This document shows, piece after piece, positions 25,649 through 34,346 of a DNA stretch of 64,000 nt. Source of the stretch: JAVVVD01 sp036652795 (GTDB taxonomy: Bacteria; Bacillota; Clostridia; Christensenellales; CAG-138); NCBI GenBank assembly GCA_036652795.1, contig JAVVVD010000003.1:62001-126000 (forward strand). The letters are read 5' to 3'. Positions within the stretch are counted from its first letter, which is position 1. Each line of letters opens with the position of its first letter. The notes beneath the pieces are model-generated. The model made no database searches. It was not told the DNA's origin and saw nothing but the letters and a program-made list of their open reading frames with translations. Made by a program: the position numbers and the translations under genes.

Positions 25649-26113
25649 TCAGTTGCCGGGATGTATCTGCGGTATTTCCACCTGCGGCTGGAAGGATCTA
25701 AGCCATGCCACAAAATCCACGGCCTTTGCATATAGCTCAAGCGCAAGCGCCTCGTCAACAAAACGACTGCTTATATTCTTATATGAGAATGGATAGTCCG
25801 ACATATAATAGAACATCGCATCCACCAGAAAATCTTCACACTCAGCCTTGCGTACCTCAAAGCGGACCACATCGGCCTCTTTTTTAAATTCATCACTATT
25901 AATTATCTTACTGAACAAAAAGTTAACATTATGCGTCTTTGGCGGTTCTGCATCCATGTAGTATACGTACATGCTCTTGAGCTGACGCTCCACAGCTTGC
26001 TGGCATAAGAATGCAACATATACCCAGCGTTTACCGACTATCAACGCATCTATTGTTCCAAGATCATAGTCCGAAAGCATTAACCAATAACCATATTTCT
26101 CAATGCGCTTCAT
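25649..26113 (-). CDS. HEPN-domain protein
   Basis: A 154-residue helical protein of the HEPN family (PF05168 type), with the family stretch FLCQQAVERQLKSMYVYY and PPKTHNVNFLF. The RNase motif RxxxxH seen in HEPN toxins is not evident, so ribonuclease activity is doubtful. It overlaps the HD-GYP gene by ATGA. Its usual partner, an MNT nucleotidyltransferase, is encoded two genes upstream in the same operon (27072), so the pair is split by the HD-GYP gene. Confidence 0.8.
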   Translation of the reverse strand: MKRIEKYGYWLMLSDYDLGTIDALIVGKRWVYVAFLCQQAVERQLKSMYVYYMDAEPPKTHNVNFLFSKIINSDEFKKEADVVRFEVRKAECEDFLVDAMFYYMSDYPFSYKNISSRFVDEALALELYAKAVDFVAWLRSFQPQVEIPQIHPGN

Positions 26114-27039
26114 TTTAAGCAGTCCCCATTTTCTTTCAGCACTCCATTTTCAGTCAGTTCAACCAGTTTGTTTGTAACCACCTTATCAAATAGCTGGCTT
26201 AGCTCCTGCAATTCCTTTGCTGACTCCATAAATCCCTTTACTTCATTATAACCGCGATCAGACGTCATAGCGTCAAACACATCCGCAACCGCAACTATCT
26301 TTGCAGGAAAACTTATATCATCGCCGCAAAGCCCCCTTGGGTAACCGCTCCCGTCAAGGCGTTCATGGTGATTATACGCCACTTCGGCTATGCGCTCACC
26401 GAAGCGCGGCTTCAACAGCCTTGCACTGTTCATAGGATGGCGTATTATCTCGCGATAGTCGCTGCGGGAAAGTTGCGACTTTTTTTTCAGCACCTCATCA
26501 GGTATATAGCATTTTCCAACATCGTGGAACAGTGAAGCTATCACAATATCATCTAGTGAAAGTCCCATGCAATATTCCTTAAGGCCTTCATACAATCTCA
26601 TCGAATAGTGCATGACGCTGCAACTGTGCCTATATGTGTAATTATCTTTTTGGTTTATTTGAATCAGTAGATTTTTAAGGTCGTTTTGAAAGCTGAACAC
26701 AGAATCAAACATCGGCCTGTTTGTGATATAGAGCAATTTTGTCTCCACGCTTGTTTTAAGTATTATCTCCTGTTTAAGCCCCATCACCTGAAATGATTCA
26801 CCCGGTCCAAGGCGTACAGGTCCTTCGTCAAGCATAAGCTCCACTTCGCCCTCGTGTATGAAAAAAAACTCCATGGTATGGCTATCCTCAGCAGGTATCA
26901 ACCACACCGCAGCCCCCGCTATAAGGGTCTGAGTCATTATCTCCACTTCATCCTGTTTAGCCAGCAATCTGATATTGCTTGTTGCAAAATCTGCGTTCAG
27001 GCCATCCGTATTCCGTTGGCTTATACAAATGCCTTCCAT
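26110..27039 (-). CDS. Cupin / HD-GYP cyclic-di-GMP phosphodiesterase
   Basis: A 309-residue protein. Residues 1-115 form a cupin fold (EFFFIHEGEVELMLDEGPVR, LGPGESFQ), a likely small-ligand sensor. Residues about 140-300 form an HD-GYP domain with all hallmark pieces: HSCSVMHYS, FHDVGK, RHPMNSARLL, NHHERLDGSGYPRG and VADVFDAMTSDRGY. HD-GYP enzymes hydrolyse c-di-GMP to pGpG or GMP. GGAG 7-8 nt upstream supports ATG 27039; an earlier start would overlap the MNT gene. It lies in an operon headed by a c-di-GMP riboswitch, so its substrate probably governs its own expression. Confidence 0.9.
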   Translation of the reverse strand: MEGICISQRNTDGLNADFATSNIRLLAKQDEVEIMTQTLIAGAAVWLIPAEDSHTMEFFFIHEGEVELMLDEGPVRLGPGESFQVMGLKQEIILKTSVETKLLYITNRPMFDSVFSFQNDLKNLLIQINQKDNYTYRHSCSVMHYSMRLYEGLKEYCMGLSLDDIVIASLFHDVGKCYIPDEVLKKKSQLSRSDYREIIRHPMNSARLLKPRFGERIAEVAYNHHERLDGSGYPRGLCGDDISFPAKIVAVADVFDAMTSDRGYNEVKGFMESAKELQELSQLFDKVVTNKLVELTENGVLKENGDCLK

Positions 27040-27071
27040 AAAACGACTCCGTTCATAACAGGTGCGCCAAT

Positions 27072-27413
27072 CTATGCCGTCATAGGCACAGATATCTCGA
27101 TGCCGAATGCTAAAATCTCCTCTATTATTCCGCATGGATCATCCAGCTCTGCCTCATTAAAAGCCTGTATCTGAATATCCATATCCGAACTAGAGCATAT
27201 CCTAACCAATTGGCGATATTCGTCCAGCAGACAATGCTTATCCAAACTGAAGAATACCGCCAAATCGACATCACTCTCACGCGTTTGCGTTCCCTTTGCA
27301 CAAGAGCCAAAGAGAATGATACGCGATACGCCCGGCAAGCAGGCAATACTGTTCAAAAAGCCTGAACAACTATTACGTATTGATTCAGGTATGCGTTGCT
27401 GTTTGCCGACCAT
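27072..27413 (-). CDS. MNT-type minimal nucleotidyltransferase
   Basis: A 113-residue protein with the pol-beta nucleotidyltransferase motif GSCAKGTQTRESDVDLAVFF and a third acidic residue in MDIQIQAF, so all metal ligands are kept. MNT proteins modify partner HEPN proteins or other targets by nucleotidylation. ATG 27413 is preceded by CAGGTG at 8 nt; a TTG at 27434 is less likely. The gene lies between a small secreted protein and the HD-GYP gene. Confidence 0.82.
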   Translation of the reverse strand: MVGKQQRIPESIRNSCSGFLNSIACLPGVSRIILFGSCAKGTQTRESDVDLAVFFSLDKHCLLDEYRQLVRICSSSDMDIQIQAFNEAELDDPCGIIEEILAFGIEISVPMTA

Positions 27414-27441
27414 AATTTTGCACCTGCTTGACAAACCTAAA

Positions 27442-27840
27442 TCACACGTTCACTACGCGCAGTGGATCCACCATAACATACTGTCCATCGATATAGTACT
27501 CCACATATTCACATACGACCTTTGCACCGATAATATCAGCATAGATGAATACCGGCGTTATTACAAGCTTAATCTTGAATTGCATCCACGCTATATCATT
27601 CCATGGCGTAGCTTGCGCATTCTTTACCAGTGCCTCAACGCGCTTGTTGGCTTGATCTACCATACGGATAAGTGTCTTCATCTCGATGCTGCCAGCATGA
27701 CCTTTGTTGCCGGTCATCATCTCGATGTTGCTGTTGTAGTTTGCATATGCACCTTCATTGCCGCGCGCCATGGCGATGCTAGAAAGTGACATAACCAAAA
27801 TTACAGCAACCAACAGGGTAGTAAACAGCTTTTTTTTCAT
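27442..27840 (-). CDS. Small secreted protein of unknown function
   Basis: A 132-residue exported protein: signal peptide MKKKLFTTLLVAVILVMSLS ending near AMA. The mature part has a Gly/Asn-rich start (RGNEGAYANYNSN), a lysine-rich amphipathic middle and a C-terminal KVVCEYVEYYIDGQYVMVD. I recognise no family. It is the first gene behind the second c-di-GMP riboswitch. GGAGG precedes ATG 27840 by about 10 nt; GTG 27849 overlaps that site and is rejected. Confidence 0.75.
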   Translation of the reverse strand: MKKKLFTTLLVAVILVMSLSSIAMARGNEGAYANYNSNIEMMTGNKGHAGSIEMKTLIRMVDQANKRVEALVKNAQATPWNDIAWMQFKIKLVITPVFIYADIIGAKVVCEYVEYYIDGQYVMVDPLRVVNV

Positions 27841-27903
27841 TTCGAGCACTCCTCCTGCATTTGATTTTAGTTGGGCCGGAGTTTATACACGAAGTGCCAA
27901 CAA

Positions 27904-27938
27904 ATTAAAAAACAGCCCGCCTTTTAATCTGCCAAGCT
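27904..27938 (-). terminator. Riboswitch-controlled terminator before the secreted-protein gene
   Basis: On the minus strand AGCTTGGC pairs with the AGGCGGGCT side (two G-U pairs, one mismatch) and is followed by GTTTTTTAATTTG. The 5' arm GCTTGGCA (27930-27937) can instead pair with TGCC-GA-AAGC at the aptamer 3' end (27996-28005). Confidence 0.65.
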
Positions 27939-27989
27939 GCTGAAAATCGTACTTCCGCACCCACAAAAAAAATCTGTGGTATCGGATTA

Positions 27990-28085
27990 TACTTTGCTTT
28001 CGGCAACTGGCTGCCATAGACATTACGTCCGTAGGCCCTTTAGCTTCGCGTCACCCGTTTTCGCGGGTTTTGCCTCTTTCGTGGG
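27990..28085 (-). promoter_or_regulatory. Second c-di-GMP-I (GEMM) riboswitch
   Basis: The minus strand shows CCCGCGAAAACGGGTGACGC, GAAGC, GGGCCTACGG, then TCTATGGCAGCCAGTTGCC, the same core as the element at 25514. The receptor reads GCGAAGC rather than GCAAAGC. P1 is less clear than in the first copy. It precedes the secreted-protein/MNT/HD-GYP/HEPN operon and starts about 125 nt after the phoR 3' end. Confidence 0.88.
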
Positions 28086-28210
28086 GATAACTCCTTATCC
28101 GTCACCAAAATACCATAATTTGTACAAGCTGTCAATATATAATGTTACATATAACACAATATATTATATTTTGTTACACTGCATTTTTTATCTGTATACG
28201 TTTTGCACGC

Positions 28211-29548
28211 TTATCGCCTGAATTCCACCCTTACCGATGTGCCAACGCCTACCTCGCTACTGATGCTTATATTTGCGCCATGCACCTGTGCCGCATGTTT
28301 TGCTATTGATAGTCCAAGCCCCGTCCCGCCTGTTTCCTTGGAATGGCTTTTATCCGCGCGGTAGAAGCGCTCGAACACATGCGGTATATGCTCTGCCGAT
28401 ATACCAATGCCTGTGTCCGTTACCGTGAGCGTAACCGTCTCCTGTTTGCAAATCGTGCTTATCGTAACGCTGCCACCAGGCACATTGTATTTTATCGCAT
28501 TATCGCACAAGTTAAAGAGCAATTCATCCAATACATGCGGTATGCCCTCTATCAGCGCAGGATCGCCCTGCGTCAAAAGAATTACGCCGTGCTTTTGAGC
28601 CTCGTTGGCAAGGCGCGCGCATACATGTCGTGCCAGTGAATCAAGCTCCACGCTTTCCCACACCATCGTGAGCCCATCGCCCTCATCCAGCCGCGATAGT
28701 CGCAGTATATCGTCCACAAGCAGCATAAGTCTGTTCGCTTCCTGATATATGCGGCCTGCAAACCCCTGCATATCCTCTGGCCGTACAAGGCCATTCATCA
28801 TGATCTCCGCAAAACCCGAGATCGAGGTAAGCGGTGTTTTAAGCTCATGTGAAACATTCGCGCTAAACTCTCTGCGGCTCTGTTCTGCCTGCTGCCTATC
28901 TGTTATATCTAGCATCAGTATTACCATGCCGCCCATTCCATTTTTTTTACCAACAGCGTTGGCAAGCAGCTGATAAGTGCGGCCACGCAGATCAAGTAAC
29001 GACTCTGCGCCTCCGCTTTGCCTTACGCCCTCAACAACGCTTTGCAGCTCGCTTCCCCTATTTAGCATCAGTATCGACATGCCGACGCACAAGGCCGCAT
29101 CAACGCGAAATATCTCCGCCGCGCGATCATTTATCGTCAATACATCCGCATTGCCATCCAGCAGTACCATACCCTCGCGCATGTTCTTTGTCACGGCGCC
29201 CCATTCCTGCTGTTTTTCAGCAAGCACGGCCATGCGCGCACGAATTTCCTGCTTCTGTCGCTCTATGCGCAGCAGCAGTGGGGAAAGCTCGTCATATGTA
29301 TCATTATCCATTGGTGTGTCCAGATCAACGGCGTTTATCGGTGCTATTATCCGCTTTGCAATAGCCCTTGCCACTATAAGTAAAACCACCGCCATAGCGG
29401 CAAGCATCAGCGCTATGCATACCTGAGTACCCTCACGCGCCACCTGCGCTCCTATTGGGTCATACACCACTAACAGCACCAGCGCACCAGTGGCCAGCAT
29501 CGTTAATAGCGCCGTTATAAATATGCTGATAAATATGCGCCTTCTCAT
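28211..29548 (-). CDS. phoR: Phosphate sensor histidine kinase PhoR
   Basis: A 445-residue membrane kinase: two helices (about 5-30 and 42-62), a PAS domain (about 115-210), HisKA with SHELKTPLTSISGFAE (phosphorylated His) and an HATPase with LCDNAIKYN, DTGIGIS and GGTGLGLSI. Position after pst-phoU-phoP identifies it as PhoR. It partners the PhoP encoded 1 nt upstream. Confidence 0.9.
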   Translation of the reverse strand: MRRRIFISIFITALLTMLATGALVLLVVYDPIGAQVAREGTQVCIALMLAAMAVVLLIVARAIAKRIIAPINAVDLDTPMDNDTYDELSPLLLRIERQKQEIRARMAVLAEKQQEWGAVTKNMREGMVLLDGNADVLTINDRAAEIFRVDAALCVGMSILMLNRGSELQSVVEGVRQSGGAESLLDLRGRTYQLLANAVGKKNGMGGMVILMLDITDRQQAEQSRREFSANVSHELKTPLTSISGFAEIMMNGLVRPEDMQGFAGRIYQEANRLMLLVDDILRLSRLDEGDGLTMVWESVELDSLARHVCARLANEAQKHGVILLTQGDPALIEGIPHVLDELLFNLCDNAIKYNVPGGSVTISTICKQETVTLTVTDTGIGISAEHIPHVFERFYRADKSHSKETGGTGLGLSIAKHAAQVHGANISISSEVGVGTSVRVEFRR

Positions 29549-29549
29549 G

Positions 29550-30218
29550 TCAGTCCCCCAGCCGGTATCCCACTCCGCGCACAGTGTGTATCAGCTGCGC
29601 ACAGCAGCCCAGCTTTCCACGCAGCGTTTGGATGTGCACATCCACAGTACGTGTGCCGCCGTCATAATCATAATCCCACACCGTTTGCAGCAGATGCTCA
29701 CGCGTAAACACTATATCGCGGTTCTGCATCAAAAAATGCAGCAGCTCAAATTCCTTATACGTAAGCAGCACATACTCGCCATCCACGCTAACTGTGTGCC
29801 GTTTCGTGTTCATACTAAGCTTGCCGCAGCTAAGGTTATCGTCAGTCTGTACCGTTACGGTGCGCCTTAGCATTGCGCGCACCCGCGCCACAAGCTCCAT
29901 CATGCCGAATGGCTTGGTTATATAATCATCCGCTCCTGCGTCCAGCCCAGTCACTTTATCGTATTCGCTCCCCTTTGCCGTAACCATTATTATTGGCAGC
30001 CCCGCTGTTTTGGGGTCGCTTCTGAGCCGTTTGAGTATGCACATCCCATCCTCGCCCGGCAGCATTATATCCAGCAGTATTAGCTCCGGCATACATTCGC
30101 CACATGCGCACAAAAACGCCGCACCCTCGGCAAAGCCCATCGCGGGCAGTCCGGTCTGGTTCAGCGTATACACGACCAGGTCGCGTATATTGTTATCATC
30201 TTCTACATAATAGATCAA
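29550..30218 (-). CDS. phoP: Phosphate response regulator PhoP/PhoB
   Basis: A 222-residue OmpR-family regulator: receiver domain with acidic pocket EDD, phospho-Asp in ILLDIMLPGEDG and Lys in YITKPFG, then a winged helix ending in GTRTVDVHIQTLRGKLG and VRGVGYRLG. The start is TTG 30218, supported by GGGAGG at 5 nt. It should switch on pst genes at low phosphate. Confidence 0.9.
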   Translation of the reverse strand: MIYYVEDDNNIRDLVVYTLNQTGLPAMGFAEGAAFLCACGECMPELILLDIMLPGEDGMCILKRLRSDPKTAGLPIIMVTAKGSEYDKVTGLDAGADDYITKPFGMMELVARVRAMLRRTVTVQTDDNLSCGKLSMNTKRHTVSVDGEYVLLTYKEFELLHFLMQNRDIVFTREHLLQTVWDYDYDGGTRTVDVHIQTLRGKLGCCAQLIHTVRGVGYRLGD

Positions 30219-30242
30219 TATGACCTCCCATGGCGCATAACG

Positions 30243-30896
30243 CTATGCATCAAGTGCCTTGTGCTTACCGGTTATAGAGTATTCTACCCATTCGGCTATA
30301 TTCTGCGCATGGTCGCCTATGCGCTCGAAATACTTTGCTATCATAAGCAGGTCAATAGCCTGTTCCCCATTGTTTTCGTTTTTGCCTATAAGCGCTATCA
30401 GTTCCATCTTTATCACATCAAACAGGTCGTCTATTATATCATCCATAGCTATTACCTTGCGTGCAAGCTCAACATCCTGCGCGACAAATGCGTCTATGCT
30501 GCTGCTCACCATCAGTATTGCCGCATCCGCCATCTGTGGCAGATGTTCAAGCGTTTTTATATATGGCGTGCCCGCAAGATATATCACTATCCCCGCTATA
30601 TCGGCCGCCTGATCCCCTATGCGCTCCATATCCGTTATCATTTTGAGCGCCGCAGATATCTGCCGCAGATCCCGTGCCACAGGCTGTTGTTGCAGCAGCA
30701 GCTTAAGGCACAGCGTTTCAATATCCCGCTCCTTCTGATCCACCTTTTGATCAAACTCTATTGCCCTGTTAGCCGCCTCAACATCCTGCTGTATCAGCGC
30801 ATCTGATGTGCTTTGTATCGCGTGCTCTATCAGCGCACCCATCTCCGTAAGCTCGATTTTGAGCAGGCGAAGCTGTTCATCGAATTTGCTTCTCAT
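30243..30896 (-). CDS. phoU: Phosphate signalling protein PhoU
   Basis: A 217-residue protein with the duplicated three-helix PhoU layout; metal-cluster motifs are visible in ITDMERIGDQAADIA and AKYFERIGDHAQNIAE. PhoU links the Pst transporter to PhoR and dampens the response in phosphate excess. It overlaps pstB by ATGA. Confidence 0.93.
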   Translation of the reverse strand: MRSKFDEQLRLLKIELTEMGALIEHAIQSTSDALIQQDVEAANRAIEFDQKVDQKERDIETLCLKLLLQQQPVARDLRQISAALKMITDMERIGDQAADIAGIVIYLAGTPYIKTLEHLPQMADAAILMVSSSIDAFVAQDVELARKVIAMDDIIDDLFDVIKMELIALIGKNENNGEQAIDLLMIAKYFERIGDHAQNIAEWVEYSITGKHKALDA

Positions 30897-31642
30897 CCGA
30901 ACCTCCCTGTTATATAATCCTCCGTGCGCTTGTCCTGCGGTACATCAAACAGCCTTTCGGTTTCACCGAACTCCACTATCTCTCCCAGCAGAAAAAATGC
31001 CGTCCTATCGGATATCCTTACAGCCTGCTGCATATTGTGCGTCACAATAATTATAGTGTATTTTTGCTTCAATGTCACTGCAAGCTCTTCTATTTTCAGC
31101 GTGGATATTGGGTCAAGTGCACTCGTGGGTTCATCCATAAGCAGCACCTCCGGCTCTACCGCCAACGCGCGGGCAATGCATAGCCTTTGCTGCTGTCCGC
31201 CGGACAAGCCCAGCGCATCCTTTTTAAGCCTATCCTTCAATTCATCCCATATCGACGCATCTCTAAGCGAGCGCTCCACCACATCGTCCAATCTGGCCTT
31301 GTTCATAAGTCCATGTGTGCGCGGTCCAAACGCAACGTTGTCATATATGCTCATAGGAAACGGGTTCGGCTTTTGAAACACCATTCCCACCCGTTTGCGC
31401 AGCAACGCTGTATCCATTCCGCCGTATATATCCTCTCCATCCAGCAGTACTCTTCCGCTTATGCGGCAGCCCTCCACCAGATCGTTCATTCGGTTGAGCG
31501 TTTTAAGCAGTGTGCTCTTACCACAGCCCGAAGGGCCTATGAACGCTGTTATCTCGTTTGCCGCAATATTCAGCGACACGCCCTTTAGCGCTTCAAGCTC
31601 ACCATAAAGCAGCTTAAGATCCTTTATTTCAAACTTATGCAT
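30893..31642 (-). CDS. pstB: Phosphate ABC transporter ATPase PstB
   Basis: A 249-residue ATPase: Walker A GPSGCGKSTLLKTLNRMNDL, signature LSGGQQQR, Walker B VLLMDEPTSALDPIS and the PstB-type Q-loop VFQKPNPFPMSI. ATG 31642 follows GGGGAGG closely. Its first codons overlap the pstA 3' end. Confidence 0.95.
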   Translation of the reverse strand: MHKFEIKDLKLLYGELEALKGVSLNIAANEITAFIGPSGCGKSTLLKTLNRMNDLVEGCRISGRVLLDGEDIYGGMDTALLRKRVGMVFQKPNPFPMSIYDNVAFGPRTHGLMNKARLDDVVERSLRDASIWDELKDRLKKDALGLSGGQQQRLCIARALAVEPEVLLMDEPTSALDPISTLKIEELAVTLKQKYTIIIVTHNMQQAVRISDRTAFFLLGEIVEFGETERLFDVPQDKRTEDYITGRFG

Positions 31643-32468
31643 TATACCTCCCCGCAATCCTTCGCGCCGCCGCAGCGGATAGCGCGTTTATTGCAACCAC
31701 TATCACCAGCAAAACCACAGCCGTGGCATATGCCTGATCAACATACAATCCCTCACTCGCCAGCGCATACATATGCACAGACAGCGTACGCGTTGAATCC
31801 AATATGTTTTGCGGTACCTCCGCCACCGTACCTGCCGTGTAGATAAGCGCGGCGGTCTCGCCAACGATACGCCCTATGCCAAGTATCACGCCAGTCAGTA
31901 TTCCCGGTACGGCAGATGGCAGCACCACCTTAAACACCGTGCGCAACCTGCCTGCACCCAGGCCAAAGCTTCCCTCACGGTATGCATCCGGCACTGCGAT
32001 AAGCGCTTCTTCCGTGGTACGCATTATAAGCGGCAATATCATTATTGTTAGAGTAAGCGCACCACTTAGCAGCGAAAGGCCCAAATTGAGCGTGTTAACA
32101 AAAAACAGCATTCCAAACAGCCCATATATGATAGACGGTATGCCAGATAGCGTTTCCGCCGTCATGCGCACAAGCTTTACCAGCTTGCTGCCGCGCCGCG
32201 CATATTCCACAAGATATATCGCCGCGAACACACCCAACGGCACCGCTAGCAACAGCGAAAGTGCCGTCATCAGTACTGTGTTAATCAGCGCCGGCATCAG
32301 CGATACATTGAGCGAATTGTAATTCCATTCAAACAAACTTAGCGACAGCCTTGGTACCCCCTTGTATATGATATAGCCTACAATCAGCAGCAGCACGGCA
32401 GCTGTAATTGCAGCCGCTCCATACACCAGTATGCGCAGCAGTGCAGCGGCATTTTTTGTGTGTCTCAT
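31635..32468 (-). CDS. pstA: Phosphate ABC transporter permease PstA
   Basis: A 277-residue BPD-type permease with six helices and the EAA-loop region EALIAVPDAYREGSFGLGAGR. It overlaps pstC by ATGA and pstB by several codons, consistent with a tightly coupled pst operon. Confidence 0.93.
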   Translation of the reverse strand: MRHTKNAAALLRILVYGAAAITAAVLLLIVGYIIYKGVPRLSLSLFEWNYNSLNVSLMPALINTVLMTALSLLLAVPLGVFAAIYLVEYARRGSKLVKLVRMTAETLSGIPSIIYGLFGMLFFVNTLNLGLSLLSGALTLTIMILPLIMRTTEEALIAVPDAYREGSFGLGAGRLRTVFKVVLPSAVPGILTGVILGIGRIVGETAALIYTAGTVAEVPQNILDSTRTLSVHMYALASEGLYVDQAYATAVVLLVIVVAINALSAAAARRIAGRYNA

Positions 32469-33301
32469 ACCTTTGCCCTCCTTTTTATTACGGCAAACAA
32501 TATGTTGATCGCCAGTATAAACACAAACAATACTACGGCAGTGGCTATAAGCGCCTCACGGTGCAGGTCGGCTGAATAGCCCATCTCCATTACTATATTC
32601 GCAGTAAGCGTGCGAACACCCTTCAACAGCCCCTGTGGCATACGTGGTTGATTCCCCGCCACCATCATCACAGCCATAGCTTCGCCTATCGCGCGGCCTA
32701 TACCAAGTATCACGCTTGCCGTAACACCCGAACCCGCCGCGGGCAGCAGCACTTTGAACACGGCACGCTCATGTGTGGCGCCCAGCGCAAGCGCACCCTC
32801 ATAATAGCTCTGAGGTACTGCATTTAGCGCCGATTCACTTACGGTTATCACCGTTGGCAATATCATTATGCCAAGCAATATGCAGGCAGCGAGCATACTT
32901 CCCCTTGCACCCAGCAGCGGCACAATCACAATCATACCGAAAAAGCCGTATACCACCGATGGTATCCCGGCAAGCAGCCTCACTGCCGGCTTTAACAGCC
33001 TTGCTGCCGTTGATCCCGCAAAGCGGGAAAGATATATGGCGGTAAGCACACCGATTGGCACGCCTATTACTAGTGCGCCGCCCGTCACATAAACGCTGCC
33101 CAGTACCATAGGCAGTATGCCGTATATGTCATTGCCCGGCCTCCATGTTTTGCCAAGCAGAAAATCTAGGACGCCAATCTTTGCCATCGCCGGCAGCCCG
33201 TTTACAAACAGGAAAACGCATATCAGCGCCACAGCCAATATGCATATACATGCGGCCGCCGTAAATACAGCTTTGGCCGCCCTTTCCTTAAAGTTTCTCA
33301 T
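32465..33301 (-). CDS. pstC: Phosphate ABC transporter permease PstC
   Basis: A 278-residue permease with six helices and EAA region ESALNAVPQSYYEGALALGATHE. It pairs with PstA. The start is 40 nt after the pstS stop. Confidence 0.93.
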   Translation of the reverse strand: MRNFKERAAKAVFTAAACICILAVALICVFLFVNGLPAMAKIGVLDFLLGKTWRPGNDIYGILPMVLGSVYVTGGALVIGVPIGVLTAIYLSRFAGSTAARLLKPAVRLLAGIPSVVYGFFGMIVIVPLLGARGSMLAACILLGIMILPTVITVSESALNAVPQSYYEGALALGATHERAVFKVLLPAAGSGVTASVILGIGRAIGEAMAVMMVAGNQPRMPQGLLKGVRTLTANIVMEMGYSADLHREALIATAVVLFVFILAINILFAVIKRRAKV

Positions 33302-33341
33302 ATGCCTTCCCCTTCAGCTAAGGAATAGATATTCAGGCCGT

Positions 33342-34199
33342 TCAAGCTATGTCGCTCCATACGCTCATTTCTCCGGTGAATATTGCCCTTACCTGTTCGC
33401 TGGTAAGTGTAGTAACGCTCGAATCGTTGCTGACTATCACCGCTATGCCATCCATAGCAATCACCGTAGGCGTAATCCCTGCCGAAAGCTCGCTCTCCTT
33501 CAATTCCCTTGACGCCATACCTATGTCACATGCACCCTCAATTACAAGGTTCATACCGGTGGATGAATCGCTCTGCTGAATCTCTATCTGCGCATTGGGA
33601 TTAATTGCGATATATGCTTCCTTCAGTTTTTCCATTATCGGTGTTACAGAAGATGAGCCTGCTATCACAACCTTGCCTGAAACCGTGCTGCCTGCAAAAG
33701 GCGCACCAGGTTGCACTGCGATATACCCATTTGCCTCTATTACCGTCTGACCCTCTGCGCTCATTATGAAATCCACAAACGCCTGCACCGCCTCTGACGC
33801 TGTGGCACCCATAGCTATATTAAACGGACGGGCTATAGCATATTCACCCGATTTGATATTATCCACATTTGGCTGCGCACCATCGATGTCAATCGCCTTA
33901 ACGGTATCATTAAGCGACCCAAGCGATATATATCCTATGGCGTTCTCGTTTCCGGCCACCGACGTCATCATTACCGATGTGCTGTTTGTTACATCCGCGT
34001 CCAGTGTGGTATGGTCCACATTGTTGCCGCTCTCATCCTTTTGCGCTATACCAAACAGCTCTATGAACGCTCCGCGCGTGCCGCTTCCCTCCTCGCGTGA
34101 AATCACCACTATTTCATCGTTACCAGCATTGCTGCTGCAACCTGCCACACACATCGCACCCATCACCAAAGCTGTCATTATCAATAATACTTTCTTCAT
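33342..34199 (-). CDS. pstS: Phosphate-binding lipoprotein PstS, circularly permuted
   Basis: A 285-residue lipoprotein; VAGC puts the lipid cysteine at residue 21. The PstS segments are in a swapped order. Residues 27-160 begin with NDEIVVISREEGSGTR and contain VAGNENAIGYISLG, which is normally the second half. Residues 174-285 carry VVIAGSSSVTP, QSDSSTGMN, IGMASRELK, IAMDGIAVIV and IFTGEMSVWSDIA, normally the first half. The protein ends where an ordinary PstS would run on into the sequence found here at its N-terminus. All phosphate-contact motifs are kept, so it should bind phosphate. It heads the pst operon, with GAGGAGG before the ATG. Confidence 0.9.
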   Translation of the reverse strand: MKKVLLIMTALVMGAMCVAGCSSNAGNDEIVVISREEGSGTRGAFIELFGIAQKDESGNNVDHTTLDADVTNSTSVMMTSVAGNENAIGYISLGSLNDTVKAIDIDGAQPNVDNIKSGEYAIARPFNIAMGATASEAVQAFVDFIMSAEGQTVIEANGYIAVQPGAPFAGSTVSGKVVIAGSSSVTPIMEKLKEAYIAINPNAQIEIQQSDSSTGMNLVIEGACDIGMASRELKESELSAGITPTVIAMDGIAVIVSNDSSVTTLTSEQVRAIFTGEMSVWSDIA

Positions 34200-34288
34200 T
34201 TTTCTCCTCCTCTAATTATCTTAATGATCTTATGATAACCACCGTCTGTTTGAAACAAATACACAAAACATCAAATGTTTGTAAAATC

Positions 34289-34321
34289 GCAACGCCCCCT
34301 GCCTGAGGCAGGGGGCGTTGC
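34289..34321 (-). terminator. Terminator after ftsH
   Basis: A perfect 15-bp stem GCAACGCCCCCTGCC with loop TGA lies between the ftsH stop and the pstS start on the same strand. On the minus strand a GATTTTAC stretch follows. It isolates pstS from ftsH. Confidence 0.8.
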
Positions 34322-34346
34322 ATATTAAATGAGATATCTTTAAGTT

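Noticed and set aside
25049..25735. 228-residue open frame on the plus strand
   Set aside because: Runs antisense through tadV, a terminator, a riboswitch and the HEPN gene; no plausible start or domain.
25649..27413. Classic HEPN-MNT toxin-antitoxin system
   Set aside because: The HEPN protein lacks an evident RxxxxH RNase motif, and the two genes are separated by an HD-GYP gene, so a plain toxin-antitoxin label is not supported.
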